A stretch of 25,094 nucleotides of DNA from DASVEG01 sp035540495 (GTDB lineage: Bacteria > Actinomycetota > Acidimicrobiia > Acidimicrobiales > CADCTF01): contig DATLGL010000058.1 of the NCBI GenBank assembly GCA_035540495.1, positions 1-25,094 of the forward strand, written 5' to 3'. Positions 7,675-14,795 of this stretch are shown here, one piece after another. The notes under the pieces were generated by a model, which was not told the origin of the DNA, did not search any database, and was given only the letters and a program-made list of their open reading frames with translations. The position numbers and the translations under genes are program-made. The stretch's first letter is position 1. Each line of letters opens with the position of its first letter.

Positions 7675-10494
7675 ATGGGAGCGGGGGACCCGAGAGCCGG
7701 CGCGCCTGGCGCCGTCGACGTCCCCGTGCCGGCAGCGGAGACGGTCACATTCCTGTTCGCCGACATCGAGGGCTCCACCCACATCCTGGAGCGGGCGCCT
7801 GAGACGTACCCCAGGATCCTCGAGGACACCTGGCGGCTGTTGCGCGAGGCGGCCGCAGCACACGGCGGCGAGGAGTTCGGCGCGGAGGGCGACGCCATGT
7901 TCTTCGCCTTCGCGAGCCCCGGTGAGGCCATCGCCGCGGCCGTCGACGGCCAGCGGGCCATGCGGGCCCACGACTGGCCGGAGCACGCCTCCGTCCGGGT
8001 GCGCATGGGTGTGCACACCGGCGAGGCGGTGCGTTCGCTCGGAACCTGGATCGGGCTCGCCGTGCATCAGACCGCTCGCACCAGCACCGCGGGCCACGGA
8101 GGGCAGGTCGTCGTTTCGGCCAGCGCCGTCGACGCCGCCGGCGCCGCCGGGGTCGGTCAGGAGCTCGTCGACCTCGGCGAGTACCGGTTGCGCGACATCG
8201 CCGGGCGGCAACGCCTCTTCCAGGTGAGCGCTCGCGGCCTCGAGACGTCGTTCCCGCCGCTGAGGACCGCTACCGCCGACGTCACGAACCTGCCGAACCA
8301 GCTGACGACGTTCGTCGGCCGGCAGGCCGAGATGCGCGAGCTGCGCGGCGCGCTCGCCCGGCACCGCCTCATCACCCTCACCGGGCCGGGCGGGGTGGGC
8401 AAGACCCGCCTCGCGCTCGAGGCCGCCGGCGCGGCGGGCCCTGACTTCGCCGACGGCGTGTGGATCGTGGAGCTCGGTCTGCTCGAGGCAGACGCGTCGG
8501 ATGCCACCACCGCAGCGGTCGTGCGCGCGGCCGCACGCGCGTTGCGCGTCGCTACGTCCGACTCCGCCAACGACGTCGGCGACGTCGGCGAGCTCGTGAC
8601 GGCGATCGGCGCGCGTCACGTGCTCCTCGTGGTCGACAACTGCGAGCACGTCGTCGACTCCGTCGCTCGCGTCGTGGGCAGCCTGTTGTCGGCAACGCCG
8701 AATGTCACCGTGCTGGCCACCTCTCGTGAGGCGTTGAACGTGCGAGGCGAGCGGGTCTGGCCGGTGCCGCCCCTCGCTCCCAGCGACGCCGCCCGCCTGT
8801 TCGCCGACCGGGCCGCGCTCGTTCGCACCGACGCCGTGTTCAGCGAGGCCGACCACGCCGCGGTTGTCGACCTGTGCCAGCGGCTCGATTCGGTGCCGTT
8901 GGCGATCGAGCTCGCCGCGGCACGCGCCGCGTCGTTGTCCGTCGACCAGATCGCGGCTCGCATCGACGACCGCTTCCGCCTGCTCGCCGGAGGGCCGCGC
9001 AACGCCGAGCCTCGCCAGCGGTCGCTGCGAGCGGCGATCGCCTGGTCGTACGACCTGCTCGACGAGCCGGAACGAGCCGTGCTCCGACGGCTCTCGGTGT
9101 TCGCTGGTCCGTGGTCGATCGACGCTGGCGCCTCGGTCGCGGGAGACGGACCCGACGACGTGGGCACCGGCGATCTCATCGACGCGCTGGCCCGCAAGTC
9201 GCTCCTGACGGTGTTGCCCTGTGACGACGGGAGCCTGCGTCTGCGGATGCTCGAGTCGGTCCGCGAGTTCGCGCACGAGAAGCTGGTCGAGGCGGAAGAG
9301 GTCGCGGCCACGCGCGATCGCGTCGTGTCGTGGAGCCTGACGACGGCGGCGGCCGCGCTCCCCGACCTGAGCGGACCGCGTCAGGCGGCCACGCTCGATC
9401 ATCTCGACGACCAGCTGCCGAACCTGCGCGTCGGGCTCGACTGGGCGATCACGGTCCGGCCCGACGACGGCCTGGAGCTGGCTGGGCTGCTCGCCCAGTT
9501 CTTCGGGGTGCGCGGCCACCTCGCCGAAGGCCGCACCTGGCTGGAACGGGCGATCGCCGTCGCCGACCTCGGCACCGTCGATCCGATGGTGGCCCTGCGA
9601 GCGCTCACGGGCGCGGGAACGATCGCGCGCATCCAGGGCGATCTCGATGCGGCCGCTGCACACCACCGCCGTCAGCTCGACGTCGCGCGATCGGCCGCGC
9701 TCGAGGGGGAGGTCGGTCGCGCGCTCAACGCGATCGCGACCGTCCACCTGGCAGCCGACGACGTCGACGCGGCGCGGCCGCTGCTCGAGGAGTCGCTGGC
9801 GATCCGCCGCCGGCTGGGCGACCAGCGGTCGATCGCGCTCACCCTCAACAACCTGGGCGCGCTGGCGTCGATCGAAGGAGACGAAGAGCGGGCCCGCGCC
9901 TACTACCGCGAGCACCTCGAGATCATGCGGGCCGCCGGCAACGTCCGAGTCGTCGGGCAGAGCCTCCACAACGTGGCGAAGTGCGACATCTCCCTGGGCG
10001 ACACCGACGAAGCACGGGCGCTGCTCGACGAAGCGATCGGGCTGCTCGAGAGCGTCGGCGACCGCCGCAGCGTGAGCATCACGACGTCTCTGCTCGCGTG
10101 CCTCGAGCGGATCGAAGGACGCCACGACGAAGCGCTCCGACTCCATCGCGACGGACTCGCGGGCGCCCGCGACCTCGGCGATGCCGAGGCCCTCAGTTCC
10201 CATCTCGAGGGCATCGCCGCGGTGATGGCGTCGGGCATCGATCGCGACAACTGCCTGGTCGCGGCCCGCCTGCTCGGCGCGGCCTCGACCATCCAGTCGG
10301 GGCGGGCCGATCGGGGAACGGGGCGGACGGGTTCCGCCGATCCCTGGGGATGCGTCGAGTCGGAGGCATCCGTCCGGCGTCTCGTGGGCGACAAGGCCTT
10401 CGACGCCGCTTTCGAAGCAGGCGTGACCGCGGGCGTCGAGGCTGTCGCCGACGAGGCAGTCACTGTCGCGAGCAGGATTCTGGGCACCGCATAG
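7675..10494 (+). CDS. Class III adenylate cyclase / NB-ARC ATPase / TPR protein
   Basis: A 939-residue, three-part signalling protein. The cyclase domain (about 22-190) opens TFLFADIEGST with metal-binding Asp30, has Asp73 in EGDAMFFAF, the VRMGVHTGEA block and HGGQVVVS. The transition-state Asn position is His131 while Arg135 is kept, a variant I associate with this actinobacterial subfamily, so catalysis is probable but not assured. An NB-ARC/STAND ATPase follows (P-loop GPGGVGKTR at 237-245, LLVVDNCEHV near 318, SVPLAIELAAAR near 405). The C-terminal half (about 480-870) is helical with TPR-like repeats such as RSIALTLNNLGALASIEGDE. There is no C-terminal LuxR-type HTH, unlike many relatives. 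It probably makes cAMP under control of the ATPase/TPR switch. The ATG at 7675 lacks a clear ribosome site. Confidence 0.9.
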   Translation: MGAGDPRAGAPGAVDVPVPAAETVTFLFADIEGSTHILERAPETYPRILEDTWRLLREAAAAHGGEEFGAEGDAMFFAFASPGEAIAAAVDGQRAMRAHDWPEHASVRVRMGVHTGEAVRSLGTWIGLAVHQTARTSTAGHGGQVVVSASAVDAAGAAGVGQELVDLGEYRLRDIAGRQRLFQVSARGLETSFPPLRTATADVTNLPNQLTTFVGRQAEMRELRGALARHRLITLTGPGGVGKTRLALEAAGAAGPDFADGVWIVELGLLEADASDATTAAVVRAAARALRVATSDSANDVGDVGELVTAIGARHVLLVVDNCEHVVDSVARVVGSLLSATPNVTVLATSREALNVRGERVWPVPPLAPSDAARLFADRAALVRTDAVFSEADHAAVVDLCQRLDSVPLAIELAAARAASLSVDQIAARIDDRFRLLAGGPRNAEPRQRSLRAAIAWSYDLLDEPERAVLRRLSVFAGPWSIDAGASVAGDGPDDVGTGDLIDALARKSLLTVLPCDDGSLRLRMLESVREFAHEKLVEAEEVAATRDRVVSWSLTTAAAALPDLSGPRQAATLDHLDDQLPNLRVGLDWAITVRPDDGLELAGLLAQFFGVRGHLAEGRTWLERAIAVADLGTVDPMVALRALTGAGTIARIQGDLDAAAAHHRRQLDVARSAALEGEVGRALNAIATVHLAADDVDAARPLLEESLAIRRRLGDQRSIALTLNNLGALASIEGDEERARAYYREHLEIMRAAGNVRVVGQSLHNVAKCDISLGDTDEARALLDEAIGLLESVGDRRSVSITTSLLACLERIEGRHDEALRLHRDGLAGARDLGDAEALSSHLEGIAAVMASGIDRDNCLVAARLLGAASTIQSGRADRGTGRTGSADPWGCVESEASVRRLVGDKAFDAAFEAGVTAGVEAVADEAVTVASRILGTA

Positions 10495-10580
10495 CGGAGT
10501 CTTCGCCTGACGTGCGCGCCCTCGTCGCCTCACGTGTCGCGGCCGGGCGATCGTCTCCGACGTCGGCGAAGGCATGAACG

Positions 10581-10681
10581 CCTCGGAGATTCGGCCCAAA
10601 CGCCGGCGAACCTCGCGAAGTCGATGTCGTAGCTGACGACCGTGGCGCTCTGTTCGATGGCCAGCGCAGAGCGGTGGCGTC
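10581..10681 (-). pseudogene. Remnant of a VapC PIN-domain toxin (C-terminal end)
   Basis: The minus strand encodes HRSALAIEQSATVVSYDIDFAR followed by FAGVWAESPR. This is the closing PIN block (helix, then VSYDxDFARF), closely matching LAALAIEWGLELLSADRDFARYPGLRW in the VapC at 14087-14527. Nothing upstream in frame supplies the rest of a PIN domain: the frame runs instead into a DUF222 fragment. I read it as a truncated toxin relic. Confidence 0.6.
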
Positions 10682-10719
10682 GTCGTTGCGTTGCCCCGGA
10701 ACCCGCCTCACCCAAGAGT

Positions 10720-10912
10720 GCGCCTCGTCCTCCACCCAAGGCGGCTCCGCGGAACCCCCCACCCGCCGCTCCGGCCTGCCGGGTCAGCCCGTCGAGCCAC
10801 GCCACCACCATCACCGCGTCGTCGGACGGCAACGGCTCGTAGATCACCGACATGCCCGCGTCGCCCGTGCGACGTGATGATCGACCGCGGGCTCGCGGCC
10901 ATCGCCTTCCCC
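10720..10912 (-). pseudogene. Decayed partial copy of the DUF222/13E12 gene
   Basis: This stretch aligns over about 190 bases with 13005-13192 inside the intact DUF222 gene, same orientation. It encodes GDAGMSVIYEPLPSDDAV against GDAGMSVIYARLPSDDAA, and GLTRQAGAAGGG against GLIRQAGAAGGG. Two 2-base deletions relative to the intact copy, near 10759 and near 10870, move the matching SIITS and GGSAEPP segments into other frames. It is therefore non-functional. The rest of the gene is missing on both sides, so this is a fragment left by duplication or recombination. Confidence 0.8.
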
Positions 10913-10950
10913 GTCCAACGCAGGTCGACGCCAGCACCCACGGCTTGGGG

Positions 10951-11359
10951 ATGGGCGAACCGATCGCGACGCCGATAGCCGACGATCCGAGCCCAAACCT
11001 CATCCGTGACGGGCTCGTGCTCACGCCCACGCCGGCACCGGTGCGGAACGCGTTCGACATCACTGTCGCCAACGTCGCCGCCGCCACCATCGACCTCGCG
11101 CGGATGGGACTCGTGGGCGAACCCCGCGAAGCCGCTCGCCGGGACCATCACCGGCCGGGGCAAGGCGACGACGGTCGAGCTGACGCTGGCGAACGGCGTG
11201 ACGAGCAAGTGCGCCGCCTTCCTCGACGGCGTGCGCGCCGCGTTTCGGGCCGCGAGCGGTGACCTCACCGTTGATTTGGTGTTCATCGACTACAGCGACG
11301 TCACGGCGACGGTCGTGTCAGCGACCTCCCCTCAGCAGATCAGGGTCGACACGGCATAG
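10951..11359 (+). pseudogene. Frameshifted orphan protein gene, function unknown
   Basis: From the ATG at 10951 a high-GC3 frame reads through RDGLVLTPTPAPVRNAFDI and TVANVAAATIDLARMGLVG. Near 11115-11130 the coding signal moves to the next frame: AGTITGRGKATTVELTLANG, then AAFRAASGDLTVDLVFIDYS and VSATSPQQIRVDTA, with a stop at 11357-11359. Joined, the two halves would give about 135 residues with beta-rich, secreted-domain-like alternation. I do not recognise the family. One indel, or a sequencing error, explains the break. The 3' end overlaps the convergent PIN toxin gene by 28 bp. Confidence 0.45.
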
Positions 11360-11706
11360 CGACCGAAGACCGGGTCGCGGCTGACGATGGTGCAGTCCTC
11401 GACCATCGCCTGTGCCACGAGCATGCGATCGAAGGGATCGCGGTGGACCTCGGGCAGCGCCCCGGCCACCTCGGCGTGCTCGGCCGTGATCGACAACAGA
11501 TCGAACCCCGAGGCCTCCGCCGCCTCGCGCAACGACCCGGGAACCGTCAGCTTCCCGAGCGACGCTTTGATGGCTGCCTCCCAGATCGAGACCGCGCTCA
11601 CCAACACCAGTCGTTGCGGATCCGCGATCGCAGACTTGGCCGCACCGTCGAGCCGCCGGCCATCCAGCCACCAGAGCAACGCGTGGGTGTCGAGGAGGAG
11701 CGTCAC
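11332..11706 (-). CDS. PIN-domain toxin (VapC-like)
   Basis: 124 residues starting at the GTG at 11706, which overlaps the antitoxin stop as GTGA. The N-terminus TLLLDTHALLWWL carries the first PIN aspartate (Asp6); VSAVSIWEAAIK provides the conserved Glu; HRDPFDRMLVAQA and the late VSRDPVFGRY supply the other acidic positions. PIN toxins are metal-dependent ribonucleases that cut tRNA or other RNA to arrest growth. The partner upstream is a Phd-type antitoxin, the usual mate for this LLLDTHALLWW subgroup. An apparent longer reading frame to 11778 is only the antitoxin gene read in another frame. Confidence 0.88.
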   Translation of the reverse strand: MTLLLDTHALLWWLDGRRLDGAAKSAIADPQRLVLVSAVSIWEAAIKASLGKLTVPGSLREAAEASGFDLLSITAEHAEVAGALPEVHRDPFDRMLVAQAMVEDCTIVSRDPVFGRYAVSTLIC

Positions 11707-11930
11707 CCTTCGAACATGTCGATCACTTCGGCCGGCGTGTCGTCGAAGTCGGCGGCGATGTCGACCTTGCCTCTCCACATCCCCGCCCGGCGCGGCGCGC
11801 CAGTCGGCCGGTAGGGCACGAGTCGAGCGACGGGCCTACCGGCCCTCCCGATGACGATCTCCTCGCCCGCGGCCACCCGCTCGACGAGCTTCGAGAAGTG
11901 CGTCTTCGCCTCGTGGATGTTGACCAGCAT
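11703..11930 (-). CDS. Phd/YefM-type antitoxin
   Basis: 75 residues: the N-terminal Phd fold NIHEAKTHFSKLVERVAAGEEIVI and the GRPVARLVP strand, then a charged tail ending PAEVIDMFEG that probably wraps the toxin. It should dimerise on DNA, repress its own operon and neutralise the PIN toxin. Its stop overlaps the toxin start by 4 bp, indicating translational coupling. No Shine-Dalgarno precedes the ATG; a -10-like TAGACT six bases upstream implies a leaderless message. Confidence 0.88.
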   Translation of the reverse strand: MLVNIHEAKTHFSKLVERVAAGEEIVIGRAGRPVARLVPYRPTGAPRRAGMWRGKVDIAADFDDTPAEVIDMFEG

Positions 11931-11942
11931 AGACTAAGTCTA
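11930..11942 (-). promoter_or_regulatory. Palindromic operator / -10 box of the Phd-PIN operon
   Basis: TAGACT-A-AGTCTA is a perfect 6+6 bp palindrome running up to the first base of the antitoxin ATG. Read toward the gene, its distal arm is TAGACT, a TANNNT -10 box six bases before the start. Antitoxin bound here would cover the -10 and the transcript start, a compact autorepression design. Confidence 0.6.
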
Positions 11943-11957
11943 GTCCAGTCGGCCCGT

Positions 11958-11973
11958 TGACCGCTTCCGGTCA
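11958..11973 (-). terminator. Short hairpin at the end of the DUF222 gene
   Basis: TGACCG (11958-11963) pairs with CGGTCA (11968-11973) around a four-base loop, spanning the DUF222 stop codon in the 40-bp gap before the antitoxin. It is only six pairs long with no T-run, so it is at best a weak terminator. Confidence 0.25.
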
Positions 11974-13647
11974 CGATGCTCGGGCGAGGACGCTGAACAC
12001 GCCTGACATCGTGAGGTCGAGGTCGAGGCGCTCGCCGTCGCCGCCCCACGGGCTCGATGACTCGGGCGAGCGTCGGAGCGGGCGGCGCAACATCTCCCGG
12101 ATCTGCTCGAGCGACAACTGGCCGGCCGCCGGCTCAGGCGTCTCGACGATCTCGCGCCCGTCGGGAGTGAAGAACGCGAACCCGCCCGGCACGGGGCGCA
12201 CCTCGAAGCCGTCGTGATGGACGCAGCGATGGTGGAACCTGCACAGCGGCACCAACTGATCGATGTCGGTACGTCCCCCCGGGGCCCACGGATCGGTGTG
12301 GTGGACCTGCAGCCTCGCTCGCCGCTCGCACATCGGGAACCCGCACATCCCCTTCGAACGAGCCAGCGCCGCCCGACGCTGCCGGCGGTTCGCCAACCGG
12401 ATCTTCCGACCCATGTAGAGCGGGTTGCCTTCGCGGTCCTTCACCACCAACGCCAGCGGCTCGTTGCACGCCAGGCGACGCACAACGTCCGACGAGATCG
12501 CCGAGCCGTCGTCTATGAGGTTCAACTGCCCGCCCGCCGACGTCGCCGTGCCGTCGAACACCGACAGATCCGCGATCACGTTGATAAGGAAGCGGTCGTT
12601 CACCTGCACGCCCGCCGCACCCCCACCGCACCCACACGCATCCGAACCCGACATCAACGCGTCGACGGCATCGACGAACACCTCCGCCCGCTGGTGGGCC
12701 ACGCTCGGGCGACCCTCGGCGCACACCGCCACCGGCGGCACCGACGCCTCGCCGTCCGGTCCCGCGGAACCGCCCACCCCTACATCGCCACCGGCGTCGT
12801 GTTCGTCATCGTCGGGATACACCCAGACGCCGCCGACCAGCACCGGATCACCCGGCTCGCCCCGCCACTGGACGTCGTCCTCGTCCTCGTCCTCGAGATC
12901 GCTGTCGACGTCCACGCCCGCGACCGCGCCGTCGTCCACGTCCTTCAAACACGGCGCCACCGCCCCCGGCACCGGCGCCACGTCCTCCCCCGGCGCCGCG
13001 TCCTCCACCGAAGGCGGCTCCGCGGAACCGCCGCCACCCGCCGCTCCTGCCTGCCGGATCAGCCCGTCGAGCCACGCCATCACCATCGCCGCGTCGTCGG
13101 ACGGCAACCGCGCGTAGATCACCGACATGCCCGCATCGCCCGGATACGACGTGATGATCGACTCCGGCTCGCGGCCATCGCCCGCCCCTCCCAACTCCGC
13201 CGACAGCCCACGGGTGGTGATCCTGGCGATCGTCTCCAACTGCGCCGCGGTCGTATGCGCGGCCAACTCGACGAGCTCGGCCTCCGCCGCCGCAGTAGCG
13301 AACCGGGTCAACGCCCGCACCTTCGAATACGACAGCAGCCCGCGAGCCATCGCCTCCGACACCAGCGACAACGACGGCAACCGCCGCGCCACCCGCACCT
13401 GCTCGCGTGCGGTGCGAGTGTCGAGACCCGTCTGCCACGACAACCACGCAGCCGTCGACGCCATCCCCCAACTCCCGGCCAACTCGCGACGCTCGAACTC
13501 CGCCAGCATCACCAGCCGCCGGTACATCAACGACGTGTCGTGCGCCGCCAACAGGCACAGCTCCGCCTCGAGCCGCTCCCGCGGCAACGCGGCCGCTTCG
13601 ACCCCCACCTCCGCCGACAGGCGCACTTCGTCATCGAACAACCGCAT
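11971..13647 (-). CDS. DUF222 / 13E12-repeat HNH endonuclease-like protein
   Basis: 558 residues from the ATG at 13647. The N-terminal DUF222 region (about 25-205) includes WLSWQTGLDTRTAREQVRVAR, ARGLLSYSKVRALTRFA and DAGMSVIYARLPSDDAAMV. About 100 residues of low-complexity, acidic insert follow (210-310, including DSDLEDEDEDDVQW). The C-terminal HNH domain has CGFPMCERR, LQVHHTDPW (His449-His450), GGRTDIDQLVPLC and FHHRCVHHDGF, so nuclease residues look intact. These genes occur in many copies in actinobacteria and behave like mobile or selfish elements. A LexA box 23 bp upstream implies SOS induction. A decayed partial copy lies about 1 kb downstream at 10720-10912. Substrate unknown. Confidence 0.9.
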   Translation of the reverse strand: MRLFDDEVRLSAEVGVEAAALPRERLEAELCLLAAHDTSLMYRRLVMLAEFERRELAGSWGMASTAAWLSWQTGLDTRTAREQVRVARRLPSLSLVSEAMARGLLSYSKVRALTRFATAAAEAELVELAAHTTAAQLETIARITTRGLSAELGGAGDGREPESIITSYPGDAGMSVIYARLPSDDAAMVMAWLDGLIRQAGAAGGGGSAEPPSVEDAAPGEDVAPVPGAVAPCLKDVDDGAVAGVDVDSDLEDEDEDDVQWRGEPGDPVLVGGVWVYPDDDEHDAGGDVGVGGSAGPDGEASVPPVAVCAEGRPSVAHQRAEVFVDAVDALMSGSDACGCGGGAAGVQVNDRFLINVIADLSVFDGTATSAGGQLNLIDDGSAISSDVVRRLACNEPLALVVKDREGNPLYMGRKIRLANRRQRRAALARSKGMCGFPMCERRARLQVHHTDPWAPGGRTDIDQLVPLCRFHHRCVHHDGFEVRPVPGGFAFFTPDGREIVETPEPAAGQLSLEQIREMLRRPLRRSPESSSPWGGDGERLDLDLTMSGVFSVLARAS

Positions 13648-13652
13648 CGGCA

Positions 13653-13658
13653 CTCCCC
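13653..13658 (-). promoter_or_regulatory. Shine-Dalgarno that fixes the DUF222 start
   Basis: GGGGAG on the minus strand is five bases before the ATG at 13647. The alternative in-frame GTG at 13653 overlaps this site, so the ATG is the start. Confidence 0.7.
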
Positions 13659-13669
13659 AGCGACGATTG

Positions 13670-13683
13670 CGAACGTATGTTCG
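13670..13683. promoter_or_regulatory. LexA-binding SOS box
   Basis: CGAACGTATGTTCG matches the Gram-positive/actinobacterial LexA operator (CGAAC-N4-GTTCG) at every conserved position, including the purine/pyrimidine preferences of the central four bases. It is 23 bp upstream of the DUF222-HNH start codon. No rightward gene lies nearby, so the HNH gene is the only evident target. Confidence 0.8.
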
Positions 13684-13784
13684 GTCAGCGTACTACGAGG
13701 GTCGGACAGGAACCAGGCGCTGCGCTGGCTTGTCCGGGCTTGATTAAAGAGCGTTGCCGAAGCGCGGCAGCCGGCGCATACGCC

Positions 13785-13976
13785 TCAGCGGCGACGTCCG
13801 AGTTCCCAAGCGACGTACCACGCAGTCGCCGCGTTGAGGAGACCCGATGCCGCCATCAGGACTTTGGTCTGACGCCAGAGCCGGTCCGCTCGTTCCTGCA
13901 CTTCATCCGTCTCGCGTTCGCGGACGAGATCGATCAGCGGATCAAGCGCACCGGGCTCGTAACGGCACTCGCCCAT
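13785..13976 (-). CDS. Small hypothetical protein (63 aa) with hydrophobic C-terminal helix
   Basis: From the ATG at 13976 the frame gives a charged N-terminal half (LIDLVRERETDEVQERADRL) and a more hydrophobic end (KVLMAASGLLNAATAWYVAW) finishing in GRRR. I recognise no family. Support for reality is a TACGCT hexamer seven bases before the ATG, matching the leaderless arrangement at other genes here, and high third-position GC. It might be a small membrane-associated or antitoxin-like protein; that is speculation. A GTG/ATG further upstream would add 15 residues. Confidence 0.45.
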   Translation of the reverse strand: MGECRYEPGALDPLIDLVRERETDEVQERADRLWRQTKVLMAASGLLNAATAWYVAWELGRRR

Positions 13977-13989
13977 GCTGATCAGCGTA
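13977..13989 (-). promoter_or_regulatory. Putative leaderless -10 box for the 63-aa ORF
   Basis: TACGCT (13989-13984) stands seven bases before the ATG. The palindrome GCTGATCAGC (13977-13986) fills the gap and overlaps the box, a possible operator. Confidence 0.35.
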
Positions 13990-14086
13990 ACGAGCCCATC
14001 GGGCGCCACGCCGCGCGGCACAGCGACCGCCGAGCGCGGGAGGTCATCGCCCGTCGAAGCCTGTGACTACCAAGTTCAAGACCCGG

Positions 14087-14527
14087 TCAGTCGAGAGGGT
14101 CTCGCCAGCGCAGGCCCGGGTAGCGGGCGAAGTCGCGGTCCGCGCTCAGCAGCTCGAGCCCCCACTCGATCGCCAGCGCAGCAAGATGGGCGTCCGTGGT
14201 GTGGTTGCCGGTCGCGCGTCCAGAGAGCAGGAGCTCACCCAGCAGGCTCCGATGCCGGTCGGTGGGCACGGGCACCCACACGTTGTCGCGGTCGAGCCAC
14301 GACTCGACCACGGCCCACACGTCTTCCAGTGACGATGGAGTCGACAGCGCTCGCGGGTGGGTGGATATGCGGACGAACGCGAGCACCGATGCCCACGGGA
14401 TGCCGACCATCGGCGCCCGGCTCAAGGTGTCCCGCCACCAGGCGCGCGCCGCCTCGTGCTGGCGGAACCCCTCGTGGTGCGCCCAGATCAGCAGGTTCGC
14501 GTCGACGAGCGCGGCCGGGTCACTCAT
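14087..14527 (-). CDS. vapC: VapC-family PIN-domain toxin
   Basis: 146 residues. ALVDANLLIWAHH carries the first catalytic Asp (Asp9), DRHRSLLGELLLSG and NHTTDAHLAALAIEWG the central acidic residue, and LLSADRDFARYPGLRW the last. This is the TatC/VapC-like PIN architecture of an RNA-cleaving toxin. Its ATG overlaps the upstream RHH antitoxin by 8 bp. The C-terminal block closely resembles the VapC relic at 10581-10681, suggesting several related toxin loci once occupied this patch. Confidence 0.88.
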   Translation of the reverse strand: MSDPAALVDANLLIWAHHEGFRQHEAARAWWRDTLSRAPMVGIPWASVLAFVRISTHPRALSTPSSLEDVWAVVESWLDRDNVWVPVPTDRHRSLLGELLLSGRATGNHTTDAHLAALAIEWGLELLSADRDFARYPGLRWRDPLD

Positions 14528-14753
14528 CCTCGAGGCGCTCGAGCGCTGCGGCGATGTCGGTCACGTCGACGAGCGCACGACCACTTCGCAGCACCGGCGG
14601 GTCGTAGGGCTGCGACCGAGTGCGCGCCGCCGTCGCACGGAGCCCCGCCCGCACCAACTCGTTGGCGACGCGAGACACCGACGTCCCCCGCCGACGGGCC
14701 AACTCCGTGAGCCGCTCAGCGACGTCGTCATCGAGATTCAACGTCGTGCGCAT
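14520..14753 (-). CDS. vapB: VapB-family ribbon-helix-helix antitoxin
   Basis: 77 residues. MRTTLNLDDDVAERLTELARRRGTSVSRVANELVRAGLR is a ribbon-helix-helix DNA-binding domain; the tail ending IAAALERLEDE is the likely toxin-binding segment. It is expected to neutralise the downstream PIN toxin and repress the operon. The ATG at 14753 is preceded in frame by a GTG at 14756; TATGAT lies eight and five bases upstream of them respectively, so the message is probably leaderless from one of the two. Confidence 0.85.
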   Translation of the reverse strand: MRTTLNLDDDVAERLTELARRRGTSVSRVANELVRAGLRATAARTRSQPYDPPVLRSGRALVDVTDIAAALERLEDE

Positions 14754-14756
14754 CAC

Positions 14757-14767
14757 CCGTCATCATA
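14757..14767 (-). promoter_or_regulatory. -10 box of the vapBC operon
   Basis: TATGAT (14767-14762) is one base from the consensus TATAAT and lies within eight bases of the antitoxin start. I see no good -35. Confidence 0.5.
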
Positions 14768-14795
14768 CCTGATGCGCCCCTGACGGCCAGCAGCT

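Noticed and set aside
7525..10599. 1024-codon open frame on the minus strand
   Set aside because: Antisense to the cyclase/NB-ARC/TPR gene; composition is the typical shadow of a GC-rich gene with no recognisable motif.
12214..13743. 509-codon open frame on the plus strand
   Set aside because: Antisense to the DUF222-HNH gene, which has clear domains, a ribosome site and an SOS box.
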